DNA of 64,000 nucleotides, taken from the NCBI GenBank assembly GCA_963580455.1, contig OY756969.1, positions 10,059,501-10,123,500 of the forward strand. Reading direction: 5' to 3'. A program made the translations under genes and the position numbers. The notes below the pieces were generated by a model. It had not been told where the DNA came from and made no database searches. It worked only from the letters and a program-made list of their open reading frames with translations. Of this stretch, positions 1 through 10,559 are shown one piece after another. Origin of the DNA: Euonymus europaeus (taxonomy: Eukaryota > Streptophyta > Magnoliopsida > Celastrales > Celastraceae). Every line of letters starts with the position of its first letter. The first letter of the stretch is position 1.

Positions 1-1860
1 TAATGGTTGAGTCTATTTTTCATAGAAATATGTTGTTTTGGCATTGAAATAATCTCTGAAGCTTATACTCATAAAATTTTAAATAGAAGAACAGTAAAAA
101 GTGTACACCGAGCAACTTTGATCGTCCGAAATTGTTCAACTCTCTGGATGGAGATGTTTTTAATGGTTTTGCCGATTTAGAATGAAATTTGTTCTCCAAA
201 CAACAAAACAATCTACGAAGCGAATACTAGTAAATTTGGACATAAAGAAACAATAAAAAGTGCATATCTATCAACTTTGACAAGTCGGAATTACTTAATT
301 CTATCCATGGAGGAGCGTTTAACGGTTTTGTCAATTTATGATACAAAGTTGTAGTTTTGGCATCGAAATAATATATGGAACTTATAGTTATAAAATTTTA
401 CATATCAGAACAATAAAAAGTGTACACCAAGCAACTTTGAGGGTTCGGAATTGCTCAACTCTCTCTTTGGAGGAGCTTTTAACGGTTTTGTCCATTTGTC
501 ATACAAAGTTGGGATTTTTGCATCGAAATAATCTAGCAAGATTATACTCGTAAAATTTGAGACAAAAGAACAATAAAAAGTGTACACCGAGCAACTTTGA
601 TGGTCCGAAATTGTTCAACTCTCTCTATGGAGGAGCTTTTAACGGTTTTGTCCATTTGTCATAAAGTTGGTGTTTTGACATCGAAATAGTCTCAGAATCT
701 TATACTGGTAAAATTTGACATAGAAGAACAATAAAAAGTGTACACCGAGCAACTTTGATGGTCCGAAATTGCTCAACTCTCTCGATGGAGATATGTTTTA
801 TGGTTTTGCCCAATTTAGAACGAAATTTGTACTCTTGACAATAAAACAATCTACGAAGAGAATACTAGAAAATGTGGGCAAAAAGAAATAATAAAAAGTG
901 CATACCTATCAGTGTTGATGATTCGGAATTACTCAATTTTATCCATGGAGGAGCCTTTAACGTTTTTGTCAATTTGTGATAAAAAGTTCGGGTTTTGCCA
1001 TCGAAATAATCTATGGAGCTCATACTCATAAAATTTGACATACGAGAACAATAAAAAGTGTACACCGAGAAACTTTGATGGTTCGGAATTGCCCAACTCT
1101 CTCTTTGGAGGAGCTTTTAAAGGTTTTGTCCATTTGTCAAAGAAAGTTGGTGTTTCGGCATCGAAATAATCTCAGAAGCTTATAGTCGTAAAATTTTACA
1201 TATAAGAACAATAAAAAGTGTACACCGAGCAACTTTGATGGTTCGAAATTGCTCAACTATATCTATGGAGATATTTTTTATGGTTTTGCCCAATTTAGAA
1301 CGAAAGTTGTTATCTTGACAACAAAACAACCTACGAAGAGAATACTACTAAATTTTGACAAAAAGAAACAATAAAAGTGCATACCTATCAACGTTGATGA
1401 TACGGAATCACTCATTTCTATCCATGTAGGAGCCTTTAACGACTTTGTCCAGTTGTGATACAAAGTCAGGGTTTCGGCATCAAATTAATCTATGGAGCTT
1501 ATACTCGTAAAATTTGACATAAGAGAACAATAAAAAGCGTACGCTGAGGAACTTTGGTGGTTCGGAGTTGTTCAACTCTCTTTATGGAGATGCTTTTAAC
1601 GATTTTGTCTATTTGTCATAGAAAGTAGTTGTTTTGGCATCAAAATAATGTAGGAAGTTTATACTCGTAAAATTTGATATAGAAGAACAATAAAAAGTGT
1701 ACACCGAGCAACTTTGATGGTTCGTAATTGCTCAACTCTCTCTTTGCAGGAGCTTTTAACGGTTTTGTCCATTTGTTGTAGAAAGTTGAGATTTTGGCAT
1801 CGAAATAATCTAGGAAGCTTATACTCGTAAAATTTGACATAGAAGAACAATAAAAAGTGT

Positions 1861-1967
1861 ACCCCCAATCCAGTATTAAGCCAGATATAGATAGAGGCGG
1901 CAGGAAAGCGAAAGGAGGAAGGCTAGAAATGAACTAGAGCTGGACGTAGATCAGGTTAAGCTTCGTT
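1861..1967. repeat. Non-satellite passenger segment, copy 1
   Basis: About 107 bp unrelated to the satellite monomer. It follows AAAAAGTGT and ends just before a new CAACTTTGATGG monomer start. Landmarks are GTATTAAGCCAGA, GGCGGCAGGAAAGCG, GGAGGAAGGCTAG and GACGTAGATCAGG. It replaces the normal ACACCGAG end of the preceding monomer. The same segment recurs five more times in the window in the same satellite context, so it was amplified with the repeat. Its source is unknown to me. Confidence 0.85.
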
Positions 1968-3396
1968 CAACTTTGATGGTCTGAAATTGCTTAACACTGT
2001 CTATGGAAGAGCTTTTAACGATTTTGTCCATTTGTCATAGAAAGTTGGTGTTTTGGCATCGAAATAATCTCATAAGCTAATACTCGTAAAATTTGACAAA
2101 GAAGAACAATAAAAAGTGTACACCGAGCAACTTTGATCGTCCGAAATTGCTCAACTCTCTCGATGGAGATGATTTTAATGGTTTTGCCAATTTAGAATAA
2201 AATTCGTTATTTTGACAACAAAACAATCTACGAAGCGAATACTAGTAAAATTTGACATAAAGAAACAATAAAAAGTGCATATCTATCAACTTTGACGAGT
2301 CCGAATTATTTAATTCTATCCATGGAGGAGCCTTTAACGGTTTTGTCAATTTATGATACAAAGTTGGTGTTTTGGCATCGAAATAATCCATGGAGCTTAT
2401 ACTCATAAAATCTTACCTATGAGAACAATAAATAGTGTACACCGAGCAATTTCGATGGTTCGGAATTGCCCAACTGTCTCTTTGGATGAGCTTTTAACGG
2501 TTTTGTCCATTTGTCATAGAAAGTTGGGATTTTTGCATCGAAATAATCTAGCAAGATTATATTCGTAAAATTTGACACAGAAGAACAATAAAAAGTGTAC
2601 ACCGAGCAACTTTGATGGTCCAAAATTTCTCAACTCTCTCTATGGAGGAGCTTTAAATGGTTTTGTCCATTTGTCATAAAGTCGGAGTTTTGGCATCGAA
2701 ATAGTCTCAGAAACTTATACTCGTAAAAATTGACATAGAAGAACAATAAAAAATGTACACCGAGCAACTTTGATTGTCCGAAAATGATCAAATCTCTCAA
2801 TGGAGATATGTTTTATGGTTTTGCTCAATTTAGAATGACATTTGTTCTCTTGAAAACAAAACAATCTACGAAGAGAATACTAGTAAATGTAGACAAAAAG
2901 AAATAATAAAAAGTGCATACCTATCAATGTTGATGATTCGGAATTACTCAATTCTATCCATGGAGGAGCCTTTAACGATTTTATCAATTTGTGATACAAA
3001 GTTGGGTCTTTGCCATCGAAATAATCTATGGAGCTTATACTCATAAAACTTGACTTATGAGAACTATAAAAAGCGTACGCTGAACAACTTTGGTGGTTCG
3101 GAGTTTCAACTCTTTTTATGGAAATGCTTTTAACGATTTTGTCTATTTGTCATAGAAAGTAGTTGTTTTAGCATCAAAATAGTGTAGGAAGTTTATACTC
3201 GTAAAATTTGATATAGAAGAACAATAAAAAGTGTACACCGAGCAACTTTGATGGTTCGTAATTGCTCAACTCTCTATTTCCAGGAGCTTTTAACGGTTTT
3301 GTCCATTTGTTATAGAAAGTTGGGATTTTGGCATCGAAATAATCTAAGAAGCTTATACTCGTAAAATTTGACATAGAAGAACAATAAAAAGTGTAC

Positions 3397-3434
3397 GCCC
3401 GATCCCGTATTAAGCCAGAGATAGATAGGGGCAC
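3397..3434. repeat. Passenger segment, copy 2 (truncated)
   Basis: Only the left third of the passenger is present: GCCCGATCCCG, TATTAAGCCAGAG, ATAGATAGGGG. The sequence then jumps back into a normal monomer junction (GAGCAACTTTGG). This is a deleted derivative of the ~106-bp segment seen at 1861, 12929, 15585, 18078 and 33435. Confidence 0.8.
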
Positions 3435-4485
3435 GGAGCAACTTTGGTGGTCTGAAAAATGCTCAACTCTCTCGATGGAGATATGTTTTATGGTTTTGCC
3501 CAATTTAGAACGAAATTTGTTCTCTTGACAACAAAACAATCTATGAAGAGAATACTAGAAAATGTGGACAAAAAGAAATAATAAAATGTGCATACCTATC
3601 AATGTTGATGATTCGGAATTACTCAATTCTATCCATGGAGGAGCCTTTAACGGTTTTGTCAATTTGCGATACAAAGTTTCGGTTTTGCCATCGAAATAAT
3701 CTATGGAGATTATACTCATAAAATTTGACATTTGAGAACTATAAAAAGTGTACACCGGGCAACTTTGATGGTTCAGAATTGCTCAACTCTCTCTTTGGAG
3801 GAGCTTTTAACAGTTTTGTCCATGTCAAAGAAAGTTGGTGTTTTGACATCGAAATAATCTCAGAAGCTTGTAGTCGTAAATTTTGACATATAAGAGCAAT
3901 AAAAAGCGTACACCGAGCAACTTTGATGGTTCAAAATTGCTAAACTCTCTCTATGAAGGAGCTTTTAACGGTTTTGTATATTTTTCATAGAAAGCTGTTG
4001 TTTTGGCATCGAAATAATTTAACAAGCTTATACGCGTAAAATTTTACATGGAAGAACAACAAAAAGTCTACCCCAAGTAACTTTGGTGGTCCAAAATTTC
4101 TCAACTCTCTGGATGGAGATATTTTTTTATGGTTTTGCCCAATTTTGAACGAATTTTGTTCTATTGACAACAAAACAACCTACGAAGAGAATACTAGTAA
4201 ATTTTGACAAAAAGAAACAATAAAAAGTGCATACCTATCAACGTTGATGATACGGAATCACTCAATTCTATCCATGTAGGAGCCTTTAACGACTTTGTCC
4301 ATTTGTGATACAAAGTCAGGGTTTCGGCATCAAATTAATCTATGGAGCTTATACTCATAAAATTTGACATAAGAGAACAATAAAAAGAGTACGCCGAGCA
4401 ACTTTGGTGGTTCATAGTTGTTCAACTATCTTTATGGAGATGCTTTTAACGATTTTGTCTTTTTGTCATATAAAGTTTTTGTTTT

Positions 4486-4490
4486 GGCAT
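4486..4490. repeat. Target-site duplication, left copy (GGCAT)
   Basis: GGCAT stands immediately left of the inserted DNA and again at 12706-12710. Removing 4491-12705 and one GGCAT restores a continuous satellite monomer (GTTTTGGCAT followed by CAAAATAATG). This is the 5-bp duplication expected of an LTR retrotransposon. Confidence 0.85.
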
Positions 4491-4873
4491 TGTAACACCC
4501 CGGCCCGTCCAGCTCAACAGCCCAACAGGCCGACCCGGCACCAGGCCCACCATCAAGTGTTACAGGGCCGCAGCCCAGTACCCCCAACCTTTATCCACCT
4601 CTCACAAGGCTGGAGGTTGTTGGTGTTGAGGCTTGAACCTCAACCCCTTTCATGTGGCTCTCCACATCACCAACTAAGCCGCGGATTAGTTAGTGATGTG
4701 GAGAGCCACATGAAAGGGGTTGAGGGTTCGAGCCTCAACACCAACAACCTCCAGCCTTGTGAGAGGTGGATAAAGGTTGGGGGTAGTGGGCCGCGCCTCT
4801 GTAACACTTGATGGTGGGCCTGGTGCCAGGGGGGCCTGTTGGGCTGTCGAGCTGGACGGGCAGGGGTGTTACA
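4491..4873. repeat. 383-bp near-perfect palindrome (fold-back element)
   Basis: Two arms of about 191 and 192 bp are reverse complements with only scattered mismatches and a single-base indel. They meet with no spacer at CCGCGG (4679-4684). The outer ends read TGTAACACCCC and GGGGTGTTACA. Each arm, read outward from the centre, contains a TTAGTT-type box and then a GGTTCGAGCC or GGTTCAAGCC box (about 4731-4741 on the right arm), spaced like the internal A and B boxes of RNA polymerase III promoters in tRNA-derived SINEs. It may be two SINE-like units joined head to head, or a MITE-type fold-back element. It codes for nothing recognisable. It sits exactly at the left boundary of the retroelement. 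Confidence 0.8.
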
Positions 4874-5113
4874 TAAAAACTACCTTTTTAAGAGTTTCCC
4901 CAGCCAAGTGTCCAACTCGCCAGCCCTCTAGCCCGCCCGGCATACCTCGCCACTGGGTACTTCCCTGGGCCATGGCCCAGGCAGCCCAACCCATCCCCTG
5001 GCCCAAGTCTATTTCACCTTGGGAGCGCAGGCAGGTTGTTGGAGACAAGATTCGACCCCCTGACCTCCATTTAACATAGGGCCTTCTGCCAACTATGTGA
5101 CCAACTAACCAAA
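4874..5113 (-). mobile_element. Possible tRNA-derived SINE-like segment
   Basis: About 240 bp between the palindrome and the LTR, unlike either the satellite or the other LTR copy. On the minus strand it begins next to the LTR end with GGTTAGTTGGTCACATAG (about 5093-5110), resembling a tRNA D-arm or A box. About 35-40 bp further on is GGGTCGAATC (about 5049-5059), resembling a B box. The remainder is GC-rich and ends in an A/T-rich tail near 4874-4890. This is the architecture of a tRNA-derived SINE. I cannot name a family, and no target-site duplication is clear. Confidence 0.5.
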
Positions 5114-7074
5114 TCTCACGCCCCGTTTTTGGAGACGCGACTGGGTGCTCTCTCCACACCCTTCCTAGGTCACTAGTGTGAACATCCGGGATCAACCGGA
5201 AATCCGGCGGCACCTCCCCGTATATCGGAGTGTGCCCACTTGCATCAGAAACGCAGCAACAACAACATCACACTAGCAACCTAGCAAACATAGGCCTCGG
5301 GCCTCAACCACATGCAATCCTGACCTTAGGCCTCAGGCCATCCACTACCAACATGCACAAACTGATGGCATCACATATAAATCTACACTCAGATTCATGC
5401 CTTATCAAATATAACCATAAATCAACATCCGCGTCAACATGCAAGCACAACCGTGCCAAATGGTTATATTCTCACAACTTAGATATACTACATACACCCA
5501 CATGCATAGAGTATATCTCTAGCACCTAATCCTATCCAGGGCCACGTTCCGCTCACCGATCCGCACCACCCGTACCTGTACCAGTATCTCCTGTGGAAGG
5601 AAGAAAGTAAAGGAGTGAGCTAGAAGCTCAGTAGGGTAAAGAAGTAAACATTGATGTAGGCGGAACCAAAAGAAAACAATGCATCATTATGTACCTACCA
5701 CATGAACGTATACTCAACATTTTCACATCAACATTTACCGGATTAACCCTTTCGGAGCACAACAACCACAATATCATTGCAACTCAATGTAATATTGCAC
5801 GGGAGCAAGCTCACCACAACCAACCACTCCTAGGATCATCCGGTTGCGTGAGCCTATCACGCCCGCACCCCACAAGGCAAGTCACTCTAGACCCTACCCC
5901 TGGTGTGTTACCCCACATGGGGTTCACATGACTTGGTGGTAAAAACCTTCACCTTGCCATCCTCCCATGTGGCTTTCAAGTAACCTAAAGGTTCCCGAGT
6001 CAATACCCGAGTTCCTCATGCATCTCTAATGCATTATGACATGTCATGCGGAATAGATATATATATATATGAGTATCCTATATATTTTACATAACTACCA
6101 TGATGCATGAACGGAAAATCACAATGTGTCCGTAAATGACGGTACACACAATCGGGTCATGCAACATTCAACAACTAGCAACAATCCACACAAAGCTTGT
6201 TTCCCCTTAGAAGCAATTAAGACGGAAACACAAACAACGGCGACCAATGAAGAATAGAAACGCTATTTAGGCAACAGTAACGAATGTTAAATAGAAAGGT
6301 TGAAAATCCCCTACCTCGTGTCGAGCAATTTACCACAAATTCCCGAATTCTGGTCCTAGGGTTCCGGTTTGCCCAAACCTACAATGTGGCGAAACCGAAC
6401 CCTCACACGCATCAATATATAAACCACAACTCATATAAACATCAATTAAATCAATAAATTTGAAATCACTTACTTCTCTCTCTAGAAATTCCTTCCAAAA
6501 TTCTCCAAACTCACTCCAAGCTCAACTCGACTCCAAAACACAAACCAATCTACATAAACATCCAAACTCAACCTATAATCAACATATCTAAAGCATAGAG
6601 CTCATCTCCCTATGAATCAAACAAATCTAACAAAAACCTAGAATTTCAAAAACTATGGAAAACTTACCAAAACTCCAAAATCCACCTTGAATCTTCCTTG
6701 ATAAGCTTCAAGAGTCTCCAATCCACAATCTCCAAGCCAATCTCTTGCCAAACTCCCCTTATCTCTCTCCTTACCTCTCTCTTTCTCTCTCTACACAGAA
6801 GAAACCAGAGCAAAGTAAGAAGAAGAACGAAATTTCATGTTCTTAAGCTTGCTGGTCGGGTGGCGCTCTACCAGCGCTCCAGCGCTGGAAGTGCACTCGT
6901 CTCTGCCCAAAATGCGCTCTTCCAGCGCTTCAGCGCTAGAAGGGCACTCGACTCTGTCCCCTATTTTTTTCGATGTTTTCTACTTTCATATTTACATCCG
7001 TCTTGGTCTAAGTTTCGATTTGATATATTATGGGCCCGAAACGGACATGTATATCAAAAGTTATGGCCCATTTA
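5114..7074 (-). mobile_element. 3' LTR of the gypsy element, truncated at its inner end
   Basis: About 1.96 kb collinear with the other LTR at 10729-12705. Shared landmarks are TCACGCCCCGTTT, CCGGAAATCCGGCGGCACC, AAGCTCAGTAGGG (5624-5636), GGTTGCGTGAGCC and GGGCCCGAAACGGACATG. The homology ends at 7074. The last ~130 bp seen in the other copy (to GGTCGGGATTTCACA) are missing, and integrase coding sequence begins at once. Its outer end reads TCTCACG where the partner has TGTCACG. Relative to the partner it retains a stretch near 6085-6150 that the partner lacks. These indels suggest an old insertion. Short open frames here are not genes. Confidence 0.9.
6863..6964. repeat. Duplicated ~51-bp GC-rich module inside the LTR
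   Basis: Two successive copies begin at 6863 and 6914. Each has GCGCTCT followed by a CAGCGCT-based palindrome (CCAGCGCTCCAGCGCTGG at 6871-6888; a degenerate version in the second unit), then GCACTCG and CTCTG.CC. The partner LTR has one full copy (about 12419-12470) and a decayed remnant. Copy number differs between the two LTRs of one element, so the module is labile. In element orientation it lies downstream of the U3 end and just upstream of the AG-rich tract, near where transcription might start. That promoter role is inference. Confidence 0.7.
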
Positions 7075-7260
7075 GCGCGAATGGTGTGCCTCTTTCAGAA
7101 TCTCTTGCCTCAACTCATCATCATCGGGAACTACTAGTCTTCCCACATACCGTATTCCCCCATCATTCCCTCGAACCCATCCAAAACTATCCTCAATCAC
7201 ATCGAAAGTCGGATCTCCGTTCTGCGCATCTATGACTTTTTCACCATCTTCGGTGTCGAA
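7075..7260 (-). pseudogene. Integrase N-terminal remnant (gypsy), truncated
   Basis: Read on the minus strand from about 7260, this frame gives ~61 residues ending in VVPDDDELRQEILKEAHHSR. That is the well-known run-up to the integrase HHCC zinc finger, which normally continues after HHSR with further conserved residues. Here the next codon is a stop formed by LTR sequence at 7072-7074. So the rest of integrase (second half of the zinc finger, DDE core, C-terminal domain) is gone. The remnant is not in frame with the RNase H frame upstream; there is a frameshift near 7265. It cannot yield an active integrase. Confidence 0.88.
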
Positions 7261-7949
7261 GTTAGATAAATCAAATACACCTTTTCTTCTTGCTCTGGCA
7301 ACTCTAATCTAAACTGGTTGATTGTCTCCACAATCTTCCACTCATGCATGAATAAGCTAGCAACCTTTTGCTTCCTACTCAATGCATCCGCAACCACATT
7401 CGCTTTACCAGGATGGTACTGCAAATTAAAATCAAAATCCTCCAAGTACTCCATCCACCGCCTTTGCCGTAAGTTCAACTCTTTTTGGGTTAATAGGTAC
7501 TTCAGGCTTTTGTGATCCGAGAACACCTTAAACGTCTCTCCATAGAGATAGTACCTCCACTGCTTAAGAGCAAATACCACTGCCGCCAACTCCAGATCAT
7601 GCACTGGATAATTCCTCTCATGTGTCTTCAGCAACCTCGAACCATACTCTATCACTCGACCCTGCTGCATCAACACACAACCAAACCCGACTCTAGATGC
7701 ATCGCAATACACCTGGTAGCCAACATTCTTCTCCGGAACTACTAACACTGGAGGTGTTGTCAACCTCTTCTTCAACTCTTCAAATGCGGCCTCACAGTAA
7801 TATGTCCACACAAACGGTGTACCCTTCTTCGTGAGCTGCATCATCGGCGAAGCAACTCTTGAGAAGTCCTCAATAAACCTCCGGTAGTAACCTGCCAACC
7901 CTAGGAAACTCCGGATCTCAGTCACATTCTTCAGTCTCTCCCAATTCAA
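7230..7949 (-). pseudogene. RT connection and RNase H domain of gypsy pol
   Basis: A 239-residue frame. Residues 1-75 are the end of the reverse transcriptase ([16 protein letters not shown] at about 15-30). The RNase H domain follows, with acidic active-site candidates D83 in YCDAS, E120 in DLELAAVV, D145 in SDHKSL and D188 in ADALSRK. RNase H removes the RNA strand of the RNA-DNA hybrid during reverse transcription. The motif [16 protein letters not shown] closes the domain. The frame is separated from the preceding RT frame by a frameshift near 7980. At the 3' side it leaves the correct frame near 7265 and stops. The annotated start is only the first in-frame Met; in an intact element this would be internal to the polyprotein. 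Confidence 0.92.
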
Positions 7950-8827
7950 AACTGACTCAACTTTGGAGTAATCAACCTATATGCCCTCTCTTGAGTAATG
8001 ACATGGCCTAGGAACTTCACTTCCGTGGCCCAAAATTCACACTTACTCAATTTAGCATATAGTTGATTCTCCCTCAACGTCTGTAATACCACTCTCAAGT
8101 GTGCCTCATGCTCTTCCTCTGTAGGAGAATAAATCAAAATATCATCAATAAACACAACTACAAACTTGTCCAAAAATGGTCGAAGAACCTTTTGCATTAG
8201 GTCCTTTAATACCGTCGGGGCATTTGTCAATCCAAACGGCATCACAAGGAATTCATAATGACCATAACGTGTCCTAAACGCCGTCTTTTGGATATCACCA
8301 TCTTTAATTCTCAGCTGATGATAACCCGACCTCAAATCAATATTAGAGAAATGCCTAGCACCTCTCAATTGGTCAAACAAATCATTGATCCTAGACAATG
8401 GATACTTATTCCTCACAGTAACCTTATTCAATTGCCTATAATCAATACACATCCTCAAACTTTTGTCTTTCTTCTTGACGAACAACACCGGTGCTTCCCA
8501 CGGGGACACACTTGGTCTAATGAACCCCAAGTCTAGCAACTCTTCTAGCTGAGTACTCAACTCTTTCAACTCTGCTGGCGCCATCCGATATGGCGGAATC
8601 GAAATTGGTTTGACGTTCGGATGCAACTCAATAGCAAAGTTAATTTCCCTCTTCGGAGGTAATCCCGGCAACTCTTCCGGAAATACATCCATAAATTCCT
8701 CCACTACCAATATCGGTGTAGCTACACCGCCCTTAGGCGTCGAAGTCACTAAACTCACGACTCTACAATCTCGGTACGAAGGATTATCCATGAAATGTAG
8801 GCATGGAATCCCCTTCGATCCCCTCAA
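7946..8827 (-). pseudogene. Reverse transcriptase domain of gypsy pol
   Basis: A 293-residue frame covering most of a Ty3/gypsy reverse transcriptase. [17 protein letters not shown] (about 48-64) is the usual entry to the domain. IDLRSGYHQ (about 163-171) holds the first catalytic Asp. PFGLTNAP (197-204) is conserved, and [13 protein letters not shown] (about 222-234) contains the FIDD catalytic pair equivalent to [12 protein letters not shown] near 273-280 marks the end of the palm, after which a frameshift scrambles the frame to its stop. Upstream, an in-frame TAG at about 8828 separates it from protease. The catalytic residues are intact, but the polyprotein is interrupted on both sides, so function from this copy is unlikely. 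Confidence 0.94.
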
Positions 8828-9203
8828 CTAAATCACCCCTCCCTCGGGTACCCTAAGAGTAATCTTCCTCTCCCAGAAGTCAAGCAACCCTTGGTGCTTC
8901 GTCAACCAATCAACTCCAAGAATCACATCAAAATTCTGAAAATCTAATACATACAAGTCGGCCTTCAGAGATACTTCTCCAAACCGACACTCACATCCAA
9001 ACACTACCCCCCTCCAACGTGGTGAAGTGTCCAAATGGTGAGGATACCGTGAACATTCGTCTTATTGGCGAAATCTCCACCTCTAGTGCGTGTGCTAACG
9101 AACTAGTAATGAATGATGAGGTAGCCCCGGAATCAAACAAGACTCTTGCCCAACAATTAGAAATCAAGAAGGTACCTCCAATGAAATTTGGATGCTCCTG
9201 CGC
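8828..9203 (-). pseudogene. Aspartic protease region of gypsy pol
   Basis: On the minus strand, the frame beginning at 9203 reads through NFIGGTFLISNCWARVLFDSGATSSFI. DSGAT is the active-site triad of retroviral-type aspartic protease, which cleaves the Gag-Pol polyprotein. A +/-1 frameshift near 9035-9045 moves the continuation (TSPRWRGVVF, VLDFQNFDVILGVDWL, ITLRVPEGGVI) into the frame of 8828-9034. A TAG stop at 9204-9206 cuts protease from gag, and another stop ends it at 8828. The DVILGVDWL segment is typical of the protease C-terminal half in plant gypsy elements. Not functional as it stands. Confidence 0.88.
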
Positions 9204-9488
9204 CTACTGATGACCCAATGCAAAGACACGTCCCTCTATCAGTGCATTTTGCTGCTGCTGTGGCTGATGAGTACCACCCTGCCCCCTTCCTCCTGAGGGA
9301 ACATTGGAAGGAAGAGCCGGAGGCGGTACTCCCGGTATGCTCTGTTGCTGTGCTCTCTGGTTGCCCTCCGGACATTCACTCTTTCTGTGACCCAACTTGC
9401 CACACCCAAAGCACCTAAACCTAGGAAGCTTGCACTCACTTGCCTGTGCCCCTCCTTTCCACACTTGAAGCATGCTGTCTTGCTCCAT
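9204..9488 (-). pseudogene. Gag C-terminal zinc-knuckle region
   Basis: From about 9440 downwards this frame carries the second CCHC zinc knuckle, CFGCGKLGHRKSEC (CX2CX4HX4C). It is followed by a Gln/Pro/Gly-rich linker and EGRVFALGHQ, just before a TAG stop at 9204-9206. CCHC knuckles bind the element's RNA during packaging. The first knuckle lies mostly in the overlapping frame at 9440-9470; a single frameshift near 9440 splits the two. The residues before ASEC in this frame are out-of-frame noise. Confidence 0.85.
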
Positions 9489-10207
9489 TGTGGCCTTGGA
9501 CCCTTGCCTCGGTCCCCTCTCTGTTGACGAAAATCCGTCCTCTGTTTCTTGTGGCTACTACCACCACCACTACTACCCTCACTCACTGGACGCTTCCTCT
9601 GAGCTTCACTTTTCTCACTCAACTCAAAATCGAGAGCCATCTCCACTGTGTCCTCATATGATACCACCCTAGTGGCCATCACCATCCTACCAAGACTGGG
9701 AAGCAACCCATCTCGGTACCTCACTGCCTTCTTCACATCAGTTGGAGCAAACTCCTTCCCATACCGGTATAACTCTTCGAACTGTTTGGTGTACTGAGAC
9801 ACCGTCATCTCCGGTGTCTGCAATAAATCCAAGAACTGCTTGGCCATCTCCATTTGCAGAGGCTTTGGCAAAAACTTCTGCATAAACAGCTGCTCAAACG
9901 AAGTCCAAGTCAGCTCATTCCGTCTCTGACCCATGGACGTCCACCATTCATAGGCCGCACCACTCAAGTAGTAGAACACAAACTTCACCCGTCTCTCATC
10001 GGGTATCTCAAGAGTGTCCATCCTCATACTCAGCTGATTGAACCACTCCTTCGCCCCCACACCCGTTCCATCTCCAGAAAAGGTTGGAGGAGTAGTCCTC
10101 CTCAATTGTTCCACCTTATACATCCCTCTCCCAGCTCTAGGTACTGCGGCTACCTCAATTGTAGCCTCTGGTACAACTCTCTCTGTATGGATGCCAGTTG
10201 CACCCAT
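9239..10207 (-). pseudogene. Gag capsid region of the gypsy element
   Basis: A 322-residue frame that is genuine to about residue 256. It contains a retrotransposon Gag domain: PPTFSGDG at 40-47, WFNQLSMRMDTLEIPDERRVKFVFYYLSGAAYEWW at about 55-89, and FEQLFMQKFLP near 104-114. A basic Ser/Gly-rich linker follows, then the first zinc knuckle CFKCGKEGH at 247-254. Beyond the knuckle a frameshift near 9440 diverts the frame into unrelated residues; the true continuation is in the frame of 9207-9440. Gag forms the virus-like particle. Upstream, stops between 10208 and 10328 separate it from an RG-rich N-terminal piece. Confidence 0.92.
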
Positions 10208-10328
10208 CGCCTGTGCTATTGTCTGTGTCTGTGTCTACACCATACTCATCATGAAGTTAGCAATACCCTCCATCGTCACTGGTTGCCCCCCCTGTAGTAA
10301 CAGGAGCAACCTACACCACAAGTGGTGC

Positions 10329-10559
10329 CTACTGGGCTACATCATCAGTCGGTAGTCTCTCCTGAACTATCTCCTCATCTCTCACATCAGAGTCCACTCT
10401 CGGAACTGAACCCTCAGTACTCGGTGTGCGTCTAGCCACTCGCCCCGCACTTCTACCACGGCCTCTACCTCGGCCTCTACCTGTCCCTCGTTGGCCTCCA
10501 CCACGAGGTACCTCAGCTGTACTATCAGATAGTACAGTACTACTAGTATTCATCTGCAT
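10329..10559 (-). pseudogene. Putative N-terminal piece of gag, Arg/Gly-rich
   Basis: A 76-residue frame beginning MQMNTSST, with a strongly basic RG-rich stretch (GRGRGRGRGRSAGRVARR at about 27-44) and an acidic tail ending DDVAQ. RG-rich leaders are common at the N-terminus of plant gypsy Gag. It lies ~155 bp downstream of the primer binding site, where Gag translation should begin. It is separated from the capsid frame (10207) by about 120 bp containing stops, so a mutation has split gag here. The assignment rests on position and composition. Confidence 0.65.

Larger units (their letters stand above)
1..4490. repeat. 160-bp satellite array, left block
   Basis: Tandem 160-bp monomers, recognised by recurring landmarks: CAACTTTGATGG, GGAGCTTTTAACGGTTTTG, GGCATCGAAATAATC, AGCTTATACTCGTAAAATTTG and AACAATAAAAAGTGTACACC. 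Three classes alternate. A has CCATTTGTCATAGAAAG. B has CCAATTTAGAACGAAA, CAACAAAACAATC and ACTAGTAAA. C has ATTCTATCCATGGAGG and GTGATACAAAG. B monomers near 110, 750, 1230, 2120 and 2770 are each followed by C. Two passenger inserts interrupt the block, at about 1861 and 3397. Short open frames here are fragments of the repeat and not genes. The block stops mid-monomer at the retroelement insertion, after GGCAT. Confidence 0.95.

Noticed and set aside
1861..1967. Plastid or mitochondrial origin of the passenger segment
   Set aside because: Its composition differs from the satellite, but I could not match it to any organelle gene by eye. Origin left open.
20..4173. Recurrent short minus-strand frames, e.g. 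those containing LLGVHFLLFFYVKFYEYKL or MYTFYCSSMSNF
   Set aside because: They are translations of the satellite itself. They recur with the monomer and are interrupted at varying points, and the 160-bp period is not a multiple of three, so each monomer is read in a new frame. There is no sign of protein-level constraint.
5049..5110. A possible functional tRNA gene on the minus strand
   Set aside because: A-box-like and B-box-like motifs are present, but I cannot pair a full cloverleaf and the sequence continues into a SINE-like body.
4404..5213. Open frames of 100-135 codons over the palindrome and SINE-like segment
   Set aside because: They arise from GC-rich non-coding repeat DNA, overlap on both strands and span repeat junctions. 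No protein family is recognisable.
5230..7235. Open frames within the LTRs, e.g. at 5230, 5689, 6698 and 6837
   Set aside because: They lie wholly inside LTR sequence. Equivalents in the other LTR copy are shared only because the LTR is duplicated. No known domain is visible.
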